Assembly (NCBI GenBank): GCA_040389445.1
Contig: JAZJZX010000007.1
Span: 227,794 to 291,793, forward strand
From: UBA5189 sp040389445
GTDB lineage: Bacteria > Chloroflexota > Limnocylindria > Limnocylindrales > CSP1-4
DNA length: 64,000 nt
Direction: 5' to 3'
Positions 42,067 to 51,329 of this stretch are shown piece by piece. A program made the position numbers and the translations under genes. Below the pieces are notes generated by a model. It saw nothing but the letters and a program-made list of their open reading frames with translations. It was not told where the DNA came from and did no database searches. How positions within the stretch are numbered: the stretch's first letter is position 1; each line of letters starts with the position of its first letter.

Positions 42067-42180
42067 GTGACCTCCTCAGCGTTCAGCGCCCCTACGCGCT
42101 AATCCGCCGAGTGTGCAGAGGCAATGAACACATGTCAAGCAGCGATGCAACCGATGTGCAACGCCAGCGGACCCAGGCTG

Positions 42181-42915
42181 CTATCGGCGGCGCACCTCGG
42201 AGAACGGCGAGGCGGCCGGTTCATCGCGGGATCCGGCGAATTCGTTCGATCGACGGCCCAACACGTACCAGACCGCGCGGACGGGTTCGTCGCCATCATT
42301 GGTCAGCCGGTGGGGCGTGCCTGAATCAAACGTGATGGCATCTCCGGGCCCCAGCACGTACTCGTCGAAGCCGATCTTGACGCGAAGCGTTCCGCTCAGG
42401 ATGTACCCCCACTCCTGGCCCGAGTGGCGCTGGAATTCGTTCTCCGGACTCGACGCGCCGCCGACCTCGTAGGTCACGTACAGGAAGTCCACGGTGCGAA
42501 TCGACTCGGTGGTCAGGCGCTCCCAGACCACCCCCGAGCCGAGTCGGATGCTCATTCTCGAACTCGCGCGCTGAACCGGATCGTGCGGCAGTGTTGTGTC
42601 GGCGGGGTCCGGGACCGCAGCCTGCGGCGTCGCCGGTGTCATCGGCTCGGTGTCCATGAAGAGCAGGCTGTCGAGCGAGATGCCGAGCTCGTTGGCAAGC
42701 GCGTAGAGCGTGTTCACCGAGGGCTTCGCGCGCCCCGTCTCAACCTGCGAGATGAGACTCGGGGAAACGCCGAGAAGGGCGGCGAGGCGGCGCAGGCTCA
42801 AGCCGCGCGCCTTGCGTGCCTCCCGCAATCGATCGCCGATCGTCGCGTACTCAGGTTCCGTGTTGCCGTTCCGACGCCCGTGGGCCACCGTCGCCTCCAA
42901 GGTCTTTGTGGTCAT
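42181..42915 (-). CDS. XRE-family regulator with C-terminal cupin domain
   Basis: 244 aa from ATG 42915. HTH at about 27-80 (REARKARGLSLRRLAALLGVSPSLISQVETG) and a cupin sensor at about 155-225 (RHSGQEWGYILSGTLRVKIG, PGDAITFDSGTPHRL). This layout (SutR/PuuR type) senses small metabolites. It lies upstream of the importer genes on the same strand and divergent from the M24 hydrolase run, so it probably controls both. Confidence 0.92.
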   Translation of the reverse strand: MTTKTLEATVAHGRRNGNTEPEYATIGDRLREARKARGLSLRRLAALLGVSPSLISQVETGRAKPSVNTLYALANELGISLDSLLFMDTEPMTPATPQAAVPDPADTTLPHDPVQRASSRMSIRLGSGVVWERLTTESIRTVDFLYVTYEVGGASSPENEFQRHSGQEWGYILSGTLRVKIGFDEYVLGPGDAITFDSGTPHRLTNDGDEPVRAVWYVLGRRSNEFAGSRDEPAASPFSEVRRR

Positions 42916-42940
42916 CCTACTCGGCTTCGAGAACCGTGAC

Positions 42941-42968
42941 TTGCATCGCCTCGGACAGTGTGTAGCAT
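42941..42968 (+). promoter_or_regulatory. candidate promoter of the M24 hydrolase operon
   Basis: TTGCAT (42941-42946) and TAGCAT (42963-42968) with a 16-bp spacer, 70 nt before the M24 start. A minus-strand TTGCAA...ACTAAT pair (42994-42967) overlaps it and could drive the XRE gene. Both are moderate matches. Confidence 0.4.
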
Positions 42969-43038
42969 TAGTGAACGCAGCCACCGTATTGCAACCCGTA
43001 ATTCACCCATTGCTCGCGACCAGACTGGGGTAGATGCG

Positions 43039-44277
43039 ATGAGGACACCGTTCGCTTCGCCGGGATCGATGAACGTCGATTGGGAGGAGCGCTGGAACGT
43101 CGACCGACTCCGGACCTATCGGTTCGGTCGAGCCCGGGATGCTCTCGCCGCATCCGAACTCGGCGCCATCCTGCTCTTCGACTTCAACAACATCCGGTAC
43201 GTGACCAGTACCCATATCGGCGAGTGGGCGCGCGACAAGATGACGCGGTACGCGCTCCTGACCCGCGGCGGTGAGCCGCACATCTGGGACTTCGGTTCGG
43301 CCGCCAGCCACCACCGGCTGAACTGCCCTTGGCTTCGGCAGGAGAACATCCATGCCGGGATGGTCGGCCTGCGTGGGGCCGTCGCCCCGGACGCGGGGCT
43401 CTTCCGAGCGGCGGCCAGGGAGATCCGGGACATCCTCCGCGCCGAGGGTGTGGCCGACATGCCGATCGGCATGGACATCGTCGAGCCGCCGATGCTGGCC
43501 GCGCTGTCCGATGAGGGCATTGGCGTCCTGGATGGACAGCAGGTGCTGCTGAACGCGCGCGAGGTCAAGTCGATCGACGAGATCATGCTGCTCAACACCG
43601 CCTGTGCGATGGTCGATGGTGCCTACCAGCTGATCTCCGAGCAGCTCAAGCCCGGCGTTCGCGAGAACGAGCTCGTCGCCAATGTCACCAAGTTCCTGTT
43701 CGACCTCGGTTCCGAGCATGTCGACAACATCAACGCCGTATCCGGCGAGCGGTGCAGTCCGCACCCGCACGTCTTCTCGGATCGGATCATCCGACCCGGC
43801 GATCAGGCGTTCTTCGACATCATCCATACCTTCACGGGCTACAAGACCTGCTACTACCGGACGTTCGTCGTGGGTCGGGCATCCGATGCCCAGCGCGACG
43901 CCTACAAGCAGGCGCGCGCGTGGATCGATGCATCGATCGAGCTGATGCGGCCCGGCGCGACCACCGACCAGATTGCCAAGGTCTGGCCCAAGGCCGAGGA
44001 GTTCGGCTTCTCGAGCGAGATGGAGGCATTCGGTCTGCAGTTCGGCCACAGCGTGGGTCTGTTCCTGCACGAGCGGCCGATCATCAGCCGCCTGAACTCG
44101 CTCGACCATCCGGTCGAGATCAAGGAGGGGATGGTCATTGCCCTCGAGACGTACTGCCCGGCCAGGGACGGCTATTCGGCGGCACGCATTGAAGAGGAGA
44201 TCGTCGTGACCGCCGACGGCCCGCAGATCATCACCCGCTTCCCGTCCGACGAGTTGTTCGTCGCCAACGCGTACTGA
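43039..44277 (+). CDS. M24-family metallopeptidase-like hydrolase (creatinase/DddP-like), altered metal site
   Basis: 412 aa with the creatinase N-domain (1-175) and pita-bread domain. The N-terminal LLFDFNNIRYVTS is reminiscent of DddP and Xaa-Pro peptidases. Metal ligands seen: Asp260, His337 (FGHSVGLFLHE), Glu370 and Glu385. The second Asp, expected about 11 residues after the first, is replaced around Cys271 (TCYYRT instead of TDISRT), so the usual dinuclear centre is incomplete. Function may be a C-N or C-S bond cleavage unlike peptidase action. First gene of the run with E1 subunits. Confidence 0.88.
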   Translation: MRTPFASPGSMNVDWEERWNVDRLRTYRFGRARDALAASELGAILLFDFNNIRYVTSTHIGEWARDKMTRYALLTRGGEPHIWDFGSAASHHRLNCPWLRQENIHAGMVGLRGAVAPDAGLFRAAAREIRDILRAEGVADMPIGMDIVEPPMLAALSDEGIGVLDGQQVLLNAREVKSIDEIMLLNTACAMVDGAYQLISEQLKPGVRENELVANVTKFLFDLGSEHVDNINAVSGERCSPHPHVFSDRIIRPGDQAFFDIIHTFTGYKTCYYRTFVVGRASDAQRDAYKQARAWIDASIELMRPGATTDQIAKVWPKAEEFGFSSEMEAFGLQFGHSVGLFLHERPIISRLNSLDHPVEIKEGMVIALETYCPARDGYSAARIEEEIVVTADGPQIITRFPSDELFVANAY

Positions 44278-44286
44278 GGTTCGACC

Positions 44287-45321
44287 ATGGCGTCCCCAGC
44301 CAAGAAGAGCGCGCCCGCGATCCCGCCCGACGTCTCGTCCGACGTCTCGTCCGAGGTCGGAATCGCGCTGTACCGAACCATGGTGGAATGCCGGCAGCTC
44401 GAGGTCCGCGCCCAGGAACTGTTCTTCGAGGGCCTCGTGCGTGGCACCACCCACCTCGGAACGGGGCAGGAGGCGGTTGCGGCTGGTTTCGCTGCGGCCA
44501 TGCGCTCAGACGACTACACGTTCTGCACCTACCGCGGGCACAACCACACCCTGGCCCGCGGCGTCCCGATGGCTCCGATCCTCGCCGAGCTCTTTGGGCG
44601 GGCGAACGGATTGCTCGGCGGCAAGGGCGGGTCGATGCACCTGACGAGCGTCAAGCACGGTGCGATGGGCTCCTACGCGATTGTCGGGGCGCACCTCCCG
44701 ATCGCCCTTGGCGCCGCCTGGTCCGCCCAGTACCGGAAGTCCGGGCAGGTTGCCGTCTGCTTCTTCGGTGACGGGACCACCAACATCGGCGCCTTCCACG
44801 AGGCCCTCAACATGGCCGCGGTCTGGAAGGCGCCGGTCGTGTTCGTGTGCGAGAACAACCAGTACATGGAATACACGCCGATCGGGGCGGTGACCGCCGT
44901 GCCGCGACCGGCGGCCGACCGCGCGAGTGCCTATGGCCTCGAGCCGATCGTCGTCGACGGCAACGATGTCGAGGCGGTCCTCGCGGTTGCCCAGACGGCC
45001 ATGGATCGAGCCCGGGCCGGTGAGGGGCCGTCGCTGATCGAAGCGCTGACCTATCGCCATGGTGGCCACTCCCGCGCCGATCCTGCCAAGTACCGGCCGG
45101 CCGACGAGGTCAAGGCATGGCTCGAGCGGGATCCGATCCCGGCCCATCGAACTCGCCTTCTGGCGCGGGGCATCTCCGAGACGGACCTGGACGCGATCGA
45201 CGCCAAGGTGCGCGACGCCGTTGCGGCGGCGGAGGCCGAGGCGCGGGCGGGCCTCGAGCCCTCGGTCGACGTGATCCCGACGGAATTGTGGAGCGACGGG
45301 GGCTCGGCGTGGCGGAACTGA
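44287..45321 (+). CDS. thiamine-diphosphate dehydrogenase E1, alpha subunit
   Basis: 344 aa. ThDP motif GDGTTNIGAFHEALN followed by ENNQY, with HLGTGQEAVAAG and the YRHGGHSRADP region typical of pyruvate/acetoin dehydrogenase E1 alpha. It decarboxylates a 2-oxoacid or cleaves acetoin with the beta subunit encoded next. No E2 or E3 gene is in the window, so the acceptor is unknown. 9 nt after the M24 gene. Confidence 0.93.
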   Translation: MASPAKKSAPAIPPDVSSDVSSEVGIALYRTMVECRQLEVRAQELFFEGLVRGTTHLGTGQEAVAAGFAAAMRSDDYTFCTYRGHNHTLARGVPMAPILAELFGRANGLLGGKGGSMHLTSVKHGAMGSYAIVGAHLPIALGAAWSAQYRKSGQVAVCFFGDGTTNIGAFHEALNMAAVWKAPVVFVCENNQYMEYTPIGAVTAVPRPAADRASAYGLEPIVVDGNDVEAVLAVAQTAMDRARAGEGPSLIEALTYRHGGHSRADPAKYRPADEVKAWLERDPIPAHRTRLLARGISETDLDAIDAKVRDAVAAAEAEARAGLEPSVDVIPTELWSDGGSAWRN

Positions 45322-46295
45322 CGTACCGGGCGGCGGGCGCCGCGGGCATTGCCCAGGAAATGGCCCGCGACGAGTCCGTCGTCCTCATCGGCGAGGACAT
45401 CGGAGCCGCCGGGGGCGTGTTCAAGTTGTCCGAAGGCCTCTTCGATCGCTTCGGCCCCGAGCGTGTCCGCGATACGCCGATCAGCGAGCAGGCGATCGTC
45501 GGCGCGGTGATGGGCGCGGCGATGACCGGGCTTCGACCGGTCGGTGAGCTGATGTTCTCGGATTTCTTCGCCGTGACCTGGGACATGGTCGTCAACCAGA
45601 TCGCGAAGACCCGCTACATGACCAATGGTCAGGTCTCGCTGCCGCTGGTCCTCCGGACCGCGAACGGTGGGGGCCTGCGCTTCGGGGCCCAGCACTCCCA
45701 GAGCATCGAGAACTGGGCGATGGCGATCCCCGGCCTCAAGGTTGTCGCACCCTCGAACCCCGCCGACATGCTCGGGTTGATGGCCGCCGCGATCCGCGAT
45801 CCCGATCCGGTGATCATGTGCGAGCACAAGGCCCTGTTCGCGGTCAAGGGCGAGGTGCCCGACGGCGAGCATGTGGTGCCGCTGGGTCAGGCCGCCATCG
45901 TCCGGTCCGGGGCGGATTGCACGATTGTCGCGCTGGCCGCGATGGTCCCGAAGGCCGTCGAGGCCGCCGAGCGGCTGGCCAGCGAATTCGGCATCGACGC
46001 CGAGGTCATCGACCTCCGCACCCTGATCCCGCTCGACGCCCAGACGATCCTCGCCTCGGTCAATCGAACGAGCCGGCTGTTCACGGTGGAGGAGAATCCG
46101 CGGGTCCTCGGCTGGGGCGCCGAAATCGTGTCGATCATCGCCGACGAGGCGTTCTACAGCCTCGATGCGCCAATCGTGCGGATCACCTCGCCCCACATTC
46201 CGTTGTCATCAGCCGCTGTCCTGGAGGACGCCACCATCCCGTCGGTCGACCGGATCGTGGCCACCATCCGCCGCCGGCTCGACGAGGCGAAGTGA
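45309..46295 (+). CDS. thiamine-diphosphate dehydrogenase E1, beta subunit
   Basis: 328 aa from GTG 45309, overlapping the alpha subunit by 13 nt. Transketolase-like pyrimidine domain with VVLIGEDIG, DTPISEQAIVGAVMGAAM, GAQHSQSIE, and the C-terminal domain DLRTLIPLDAQTIL. Partners the alpha subunit in an alpha2beta2 enzyme such as AcoAB or PdhAB. Confidence 0.94.
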   Translation: MAELTYRAAGAAGIAQEMARDESVVLIGEDIGAAGGVFKLSEGLFDRFGPERVRDTPISEQAIVGAVMGAAMTGLRPVGELMFSDFFAVTWDMVVNQIAKTRYMTNGQVSLPLVLRTANGGGLRFGAQHSQSIENWAMAIPGLKVVAPSNPADMLGLMAAAIRDPDPVIMCEHKALFAVKGEVPDGEHVVPLGQAAIVRSGADCTIVALAAMVPKAVEAAERLASEFGIDAEVIDLRTLIPLDAQTILASVNRTSRLFTVEENPRVLGWGAEIVSIIADEAFYSLDAPIVRITSPHIPLSSAAVLEDATIPSVDRIVATIRRRLDEAK

Positions 46296-46320
46296 GCGCG
46301 CCGTATCGCGGGATTGCGGC

Positions 46321-47241
46321 ATGACGACCGTGGCCGTGCTCGGCATCGGCCGGATGGGCTCGGCGATGGCCCGCGCACTCGCTCGGGCAGGGGTCGGTCT
46401 CATCCTCCAGAACCGGACTCCGGAGCGGGCGCATGCGCTGGCCGTCGAACTCGGGGGTCGCTTCGTCCGGACTCCGGCTGAAGCCGCGGCCGAATCCGAC
46501 ATCACGATCACGATGCTCGCCGATGACCTTGCCGTCCGGGACGCATTTCTGGGATCGGACGGGCTGGCGGCTGGCGCCCACGCAGGCGGGGTGGTTTTGG
46601 ACATGAGCACCGTCATGCCCGACACGATCCGCTCGGTCGAGGCGGCTGTCCGCGCGACCGGTTCCGGGATCCTCGACGCTCCCGTGTCGGGGAGCGTGTC
46701 GCTGGCCGAGGGCGGGCAGCTCACGGTCATGGTCGGGGGCGAGGCAGCCGACCTCGAACTGGCCCGGCCGGCACTGGAGGCGCTCGCGAAGACGATCTTT
46801 CATCTCGGCCCGCTGGGCAGCGGGGCAGCCATGAAGCTGGCCGTCAACACGGTCATCTTTGGCTTGAACGGAGCCCTTGCCGAAGGTCTGGTCCTGGCCG
46901 AGGCGGCCGGGGTGGAGCGGGCGCTTGCCTACGCCGTCATCGCCAGCGGCGCGGCCGGCGCGCCCTACGTTGCCTACAAGGAGGCGGCGTTCCTCGATCC
47001 CGTCGGAACGCCCGTCGGCTTCGCGCTCAGGGTCGCGGACAAGGACCTGAGGCTCATCTCGGAAAGCGCCGCGCGCCTGGGCGTCGAACTGCCGCAGACC
47101 CGTGCGTCGCATCAACTCATCCGGGAGGCCGTATCCCATGGCCTCGCCGACCACGATTTCTCCGCTATCGCAGTCGAGCTTCGTTCGCGGCGCCGCATCC
47201 AGTCAAATGAGGGCTCGAAGCCGGAGGACGCTTCTGACTGA
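46321..47241 (+). CDS. beta-hydroxyacid dehydrogenase (3-hydroxyisobutyrate/6-phosphogluconate type)
   Basis: 306 aa. NAD(P) motif VLGIGRMGSAMA at 6-17, substrate loop LDAPVSGSVSLAEGGQLTVMVGG and catalytic lysine in GAAMKLAVNTVIFGLNGALAEG. It oxidises a 2- or 3-hydroxy acid to a semialdehyde or oxoacid. The gene is in the same run as E1 and the amidohydrolase, consistent with stepwise breakdown of a hydroxylated side chain. Confidence 0.92.
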   Translation: MTTVAVLGIGRMGSAMARALARAGVGLILQNRTPERAHALAVELGGRFVRTPAEAAAESDITITMLADDLAVRDAFLGSDGLAAGAHAGGVVLDMSTVMPDTIRSVEAAVRATGSGILDAPVSGSVSLAEGGQLTVMVGGEAADLELARPALEALAKTIFHLGPLGSGAAMKLAVNTVIFGLNGALAEGLVLAEAAGVERALAYAVIASGAAGAPYVAYKEAAFLDPVGTPVGFALRVADKDLRLISESAARLGVELPQTRASHQLIREAVSHGLADHDFSAIAVELRSRRRIQSNEGSKPEDASD

Positions 47242-47295
47242 GTTCGTCATGGAGATCAATTGGTTGGACATCGGGAAGCGCATCGGAGGACCACC

Positions 47296-48699
47296 ATGGC
47301 AGATCGAATCCTTATCAAGAACGCGATCGTCCTGACCCAGGACCCGGCGATCGGCGAGCTGCCCGATGCCGACATCCTCATCGAGGGCGATCGGATCGTG
47401 GAAGTCCGCCCCGGAATCTCGGCGGATGGCGCGCAGGTCATCAACGCGGCCGGCGATATCGTGATCCCAGGCTTCATCGACACCCACCGCCATACGTGGG
47501 AGACATCGATCCGAACCTGTGCGCCGGACTTTGCGCTCATCACCTACTTCGGCTCGATCCTGGACAAGTTCGCGCCGCACTACCGGCCGGACGACGTCTA
47601 TGCGGGAAACCTGTGGGGGGCGCTCGAGAGCATCAACGCGGGCATCACGACGCTCGTCGACTGGTCGCACATCATGAACACGCCGGCTCATGCCGATGAG
47701 GCGGTGCGCGGCCTCCAGGAGTCGAGGATCCGGTCGGTGTTCGCATACGGCTTCCCGAACACGTCCCTTGTGGACTGGTGGTTCGGTCCGGACTACACAG
47801 GCAGCGTCCTCACATCGGACGGCGCGGAGGCCCGCCGACTCCGAAAGCAGTACTTCAACGCTGAAGCCAGCCGGATCACCATGTCCCTCGCGACCCGCGG
47901 CCCCGGCTTCTGCAAGCCGGATGTCGTGCGCCACGACTGGGAGCTGGCCAGGGAGCTCAGCCTCAACATCACCGTCCACGTCGCGATGGACCGGTTCGGC
48001 TACACGAAGATGCAGGTCGCGGCGCTCCGGGACATGGACCTGCTCTACCCGAACACCACCTACATCCACGCGTCGCATCTCACGGACGAGGAGTGGGCCC
48101 TGGTCCGGGACTCCGGCGGCAATGTCTCCTTCGCGCCGCAGATCGAGGTCCAGATGGGCCATGGCTGGGCGCCGGCGGTCACGGCCGCGAATTACAACGT
48201 CCCGATCGGGTTGTCCTCCGACGTCGCGACCACCGCTCCGTCGGACCAGTTCACCCAGATGCGCTCGATCCTCGGCTCCGAGCGAGGTCGAATGCATCAG
48301 GCCGCGTGGGACTCAGACCTCGATGGCCTCACGGCTTCGCCCGGCCTGATCACCTCGCGGCAGGTCCTGTCCTGGGCGACGATCGGCGGCGCGCAGGTGG
48401 CCGGGATCGCCGATCGAACGGGCTCGCTGACGCCGGGCAAGAAGGCTGACCTGGTCATCATCGACGGGTCGGCGGTGAACGTGGCGCCCGTGATCGACCC
48501 GGTCGGGGCGGTCGTCTGCGCGGCCGATGTCTCAAACGTCAAGACGGTCATCGTCGATGGCGAATTCCTCAAGCGCGACTTCAAGCTGGCCGCGTCTCTG
48601 ACCACGCCGCGCACGGCGGTCGAAGCCTCCCGTGATTACCTGGTGTCGAAGATCGGCGACCCGGAGCCGGGCTGGCTGCCGACGAAGGCACAGGCGTAG
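47296..48699 (+). CDS. Atz/Trz-type metal-dependent amidohydrolase
   Basis: 467 aa with metal motif HxH (His64, His66 in DTHRHTWE), later HVAMDRFG and IHASHLTDEEW histidines and SSDVATTAP aspartate, and the typical C-terminal GSLTPGKKADLVIID. Related enzymes deaminate or dechlorinate N-heterocycles such as guanine, triazines or hydroxyatrazine. GGAGG ribosome site. Substrate unknown; probably a nitrogenous ring compound used by this cluster. Confidence 0.9.
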   Translation: MADRILIKNAIVLTQDPAIGELPDADILIEGDRIVEVRPGISADGAQVINAAGDIVIPGFIDTHRHTWETSIRTCAPDFALITYFGSILDKFAPHYRPDDVYAGNLWGALESINAGITTLVDWSHIMNTPAHADEAVRGLQESRIRSVFAYGFPNTSLVDWWFGPDYTGSVLTSDGAEARRLRKQYFNAEASRITMSLATRGPGFCKPDVVRHDWELARELSLNITVHVAMDRFGYTKMQVAALRDMDLLYPNTTYIHASHLTDEEWALVRDSGGNVSFAPQIEVQMGHGWAPAVTAANYNVPIGLSSDVATTAPSDQFTQMRSILGSERGRMHQAAWDSDLDGLTASPGLITSRQVLSWATIGGAQVAGIADRTGSLTPGKKADLVIIDGSAVNVAPVIDPVGAVVCAADVSNVKTVIVDGEFLKRDFKLAASLTTPRTAVEASRDYLVSKIGDPEPGWLPTKAQA

Positions 48700-48842
48700 C
48701 GCACGGTCAGTCCGGCGGTCGTGGCCTGCCGGATCCCCTGATCGCGCCAGCCCAGGGGCCGGACGGGCCACGCCCGGCCGGCCTCACCCGAACGCTCGTT
48801 GCCCTCGCCCTGGTCGGACTGGCGCTCCGGACGCCGATCCTC

Positions 48843-49955
48843 GTGATCGGTCCGATCGTCGGCCAGCTCCAGAAGGACCTCGGGATGAGCCATGCGGTTG
48901 CCGGCCTGCTCGGCACGATCCCGATCCTGTGCATGGGGTTGCTCGCGCCATTCGGGCCGGTCCTCGGGGCCTCGATCGGGCCGCGGCTCGGGGCGGCCGT
49001 GTGCGTCGGACTGATCGGGTTGTTCGGGCTCATCAGGGCTATCGCTCCGGAGACGACGTCGGTGCTCCTGGCGACCCTCGGCATGGGCGCGGGAATGGCG
49101 CTGGTTGGCCCCATCCTGTCGATGACGGTCCGCGGCCGGACGCCGGATCACCCGGCCGCGGGCACGGGCGCCTACGTCGCAGGGATGATCATCGGCGGCT
49201 CGATCGCCGCGGCGGCGGTCGTCCCCCTCGCGGACGGTCTCGGGGGCTGGCGGCCCGCGTTCGCCGTGGTGGCCGCGGCTTCCATGATCTCCCTGGCGGC
49301 GTGGCTCGTCCTGCTCCCGCCGGATGGAGGCGGCCGATCGCGGCCCACCCTGCCGCGCATTCCGTGGCGGCGTCCGTCGGCCTGGCTCCTCGGCCTGGTG
49401 TTCGCCGCCCAGTCGACGCTCTTCCACGGCTCGATCACCTGGCTGGCGAGCGCCTACATTGAGCGTGGCTGGAGCGCCGGCCAGGCGGCCGGCCTCATCG
49501 CCTTCTTCAACGGCATCGGTCTCCTGGCAAGCCTCTCGGTGCCGATCTTCGCGGACCGGATCGGGACGCGGCGAACCCAGATGACCGGTGCCGCGATCCT
49601 CGCCGTCGCGGGGAGCCTTGGCGTCGTGCTGACGCCCGGCGCAGGAGCGGGCTCAGCGTTCCCGTTCATGACGACCGCGCTGCTCGGATTCGGGATCGGG
49701 ACGTTCTTTCCGCTCGTCCTGACGGTACCCGTCGACATCGCGGCCGAGCCATCGGAGGCCGCCTCCTTGACGGCCCTGATGCTGCTGGTCGGCTACCTCA
49801 TCTCATCGGCCGCGCCCGTCGCGCTCGGCTTCCTCCGCGACGCGACCGGCAGCTTCGACGCCGTCCTGTGGGCCCTCGTCGGGATCGCGGTGGTCATGAT
49901 CCCGCTGGCGCTGTCCCTCGGGCAGCGGCGCCTCGAGCGGGCTGGTGCTCAGTAG
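48843..49955 (+). CDS. MFS transporter (CynX/YycB-like), start uncertain
   Basis: 370 aa from the first canonical start (GTG 48843), with 11 predicted helices. The same frame is open upstream to the amidohydrolase and encodes TRTLVALALVGLALRTPIL, a normal first transmembrane helix of this family. There is no ATG, GTG or TTG there, only CTG at 48726 and 48738. The true protein therefore probably begins near 48738 with a CTG or carries a start mutation. Likely exports or imports an anion or small organic compound for the adjacent catabolic genes. Confidence 0.85.
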   Translation: MIGPIVGQLQKDLGMSHAVAGLLGTIPILCMGLLAPFGPVLGASIGPRLGAAVCVGLIGLFGLIRAIAPETTSVLLATLGMGAGMALVGPILSMTVRGRTPDHPAAGTGAYVAGMIIGGSIAAAAVVPLADGLGGWRPAFAVVAAASMISLAAWLVLLPPDGGGRSRPTLPRIPWRRPSAWLLGLVFAAQSTLFHGSITWLASAYIERGWSAGQAAGLIAFFNGIGLLASLSVPIFADRIGTRRTQMTGAAILAVAGSLGVVLTPGAGAGSAFPFMTTALLGFGIGTFFPLVLTVPVDIAAEPSEAASLTALMLLVGYLISSAAPVALGFLRDATGSFDAVLWALVGIAVVMIPLALSLGQRRLERAGAQ

Positions 49956-50335
49956 CCCAGGATCTTGATCCCCGAACGCTCGAAATCCCGGCGGTTCCGC
50001 GTGACGACGATGGCGTCGAGATCCGCGGCGATGGCGCTGATCAGCGCATCGCCAAGCGCCCGCTTGCCTCCTGACGCGTTCCGTTCGCGGCGGGCGGCAC
50101 CAGCCGAACGGGCCGCGGCCGGTGTCGTCGAGACGTACTCGAGGGCATCGAGAAGGGCCGTCATGTGGCGAAGGTCGGCTTCGTCGCCGCGGGACAGGGA
50201 TTCGCAGGTGACGACGTCACAGGTGTAGAGGTCGTGTCCTTCCTCGACAAGCTGGCGAAGCAGCCGTCCGGCGGCCGCATCGCCATTTCCGTGGTCGATG
50301 AGCAACGTCGAGTCCAGGAGGTACCGCACGGTCAA
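49949..50335 (-). CDS. PIN-domain toxin (VapC-like)
   Basis: 128 aa, DSTLLIDHG at the start, CESLSRGDEADL mid-protein and ALGDALISAIAADLDAIVVTRNRRDF near the end provide the acidic residues. Predicted RNase toxin, overlapping the ribbon-helix-helix antitoxin by 4 nt and the convergent MFS gene by 7 nt. Confidence 0.9.
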   Translation of the reverse strand: MTVRYLLDSTLLIDHGNGDAAAGRLLRQLVEEGHDLYTCDVVTCESLSRGDEADLRHMTALLDALEYVSTTPAAARSAGAARRERNASGGKRALGDALISAIAADLDAIVVTRNRRDFERSGIKILGY

Positions 50336-50577
50336 TCGGTGACTTCGGATCGAAGGTCGTCCACGAGCGCGGCCACCTCGATCCGCGTCAGGGCACGGCC
50401 ACCCGCCGGAACGAGGGAACCGACTGACGCATCGATGGCCCGCAGCAGCCGGTCGCGCTTCACGCGCTGCGCCACCGCGTCGGCCACGTAGCGGCTCCGT
50501 CCGCGCGGCCCGGCTATGGCATCGACCTCTGCGATCAACTCCTCGGGAAGGGTCAGGTTCGTCCTGGCGAGGGCCAT
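50332..50577 (-). CDS. ribbon-helix-helix antitoxin
   Basis: 81 aa, N-terminal strand-helix-helix (ARTNLTLPEELIAEVDAIAG, SRYVADAVAQ) for operator binding and a C-terminal toxin-binding tail. ATG at 50577 has a GGAG site 10 nt upstream and immediately precedes the domain. Pairs with the PIN toxin. Confidence 0.88.
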   Translation of the reverse strand: MALARTNLTLPEELIAEVDAIAGPRGRSRYVADAVAQRVKRDRLLRAIDASVGSLVPAGGRALTRIEVAALVDDLRSEVTD

Positions 50578-50590
50578 GATGGGCTCCGAG

Positions 50591-50610
50591 TGTGCGTTAT
50601 TATGCGCACA
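50591..50610. promoter_or_regulatory. inverted repeat upstream of the RHH antitoxin
   Basis: TGTGCG and CGCACA arms separated by 8 AT-rich bases, 14-33 nt before the antitoxin start. The spacer contains CATAAT on the minus strand, a probable -10 element. Fits autoregulation by the antitoxin-toxin complex. Confidence 0.6.
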
Positions 50611-50683
50611 TCGTAGCACACGCTGGCGGGTCGGCCCTCTCCGAGCTCGCGCGTCCGAGCTCGCCGCTTGAGTTCGTGCTCCC

Positions 50684-51040
50684 CTACTCCGGCCCGACCT
50701 CGGCCAGCCGGATCCGGACGATGTCCCTGACGATCGCGGCCGGAATCGGCTTCGCAGGATCGAATCGGAGCGTGGCCCTGCCCGAGTGGTGCGGCCGCAG
50801 GACGTCGCCAAGGGCGGCCATCACGGCGCCGCTCGCCGGGAACAGGCTCCAGTGGTTCGTGAACGCCGAGAATGACACGACGAACTTGCCGTTCCACCGA
50901 TAAGCCGGCATGTCGTAGGCGATGACCTCGACGGCGTCGGGCGCAGCCGAGCGAATCGTGGCGCGAAGGTCGGCCAGCGCGGCCCGCATGTGCTCCGGCA
51001 GGGCGGCCATGTAGGCGTCGACGGTTGCCGGCTTCGTCAT
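50684..51040 (-). CDS. DUF1801 (YdhG/YdeI-like) protein
   Basis: 118 aa with VDAYMAALPEHMRAALADLR, IAYDMPAYRWNGKFVVSFSA and a C-terminal RATLRFDPAKPIPAAIVRDIV segment typical of DUF1801. Family function unknown. Separate from neighbours; the following 289 nt (51041-51329) hold a short tandem of gagccggtggccgc units near 51100-51150 and no gene. Confidence 0.85.
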   Translation of the reverse strand: MTKPATVDAYMAALPEHMRAALADLRATIRSAAPDAVEVIAYDMPAYRWNGKFVVSFSAFTNHWSLFPASGAVMAALGDVLRPHHSGRATLRFDPAKPIPAAIVRDIVRIRLAEVGPE

Positions 51041-51329
51041 CTCGGTCCCTTCCGCGCGGTGACCCTGATCTTTCCAGATTGGCGCACGGCACGCAGGAGG
51101 CGAGCCGGTGGCCGCGAGCCGGTGGCCGCGAGCCGGCAGCCACGAGCCGGTGGCATTCGGACGGCCTTGCGACGTCGATCGACGCTGCCCATACTCCCCC
51201 GGTGACTCGCTTCGGACGGCGGCCGCACACCAGGCGGCGGGTGCCGGGCTACTCGCGCTGCGACGACGACGGACCCGGGGGGTTCAGCCCTCAGCGTCGA
51301 TCTCGTCCGCATCCGCATGGAGTCTCGCC

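Noticed and set aside
43039..44277. DMSP lyase DddP
   Set aside because: N-terminal resemblance is only partial and one metal-ligand Asp is missing, so only a family-level call is made.
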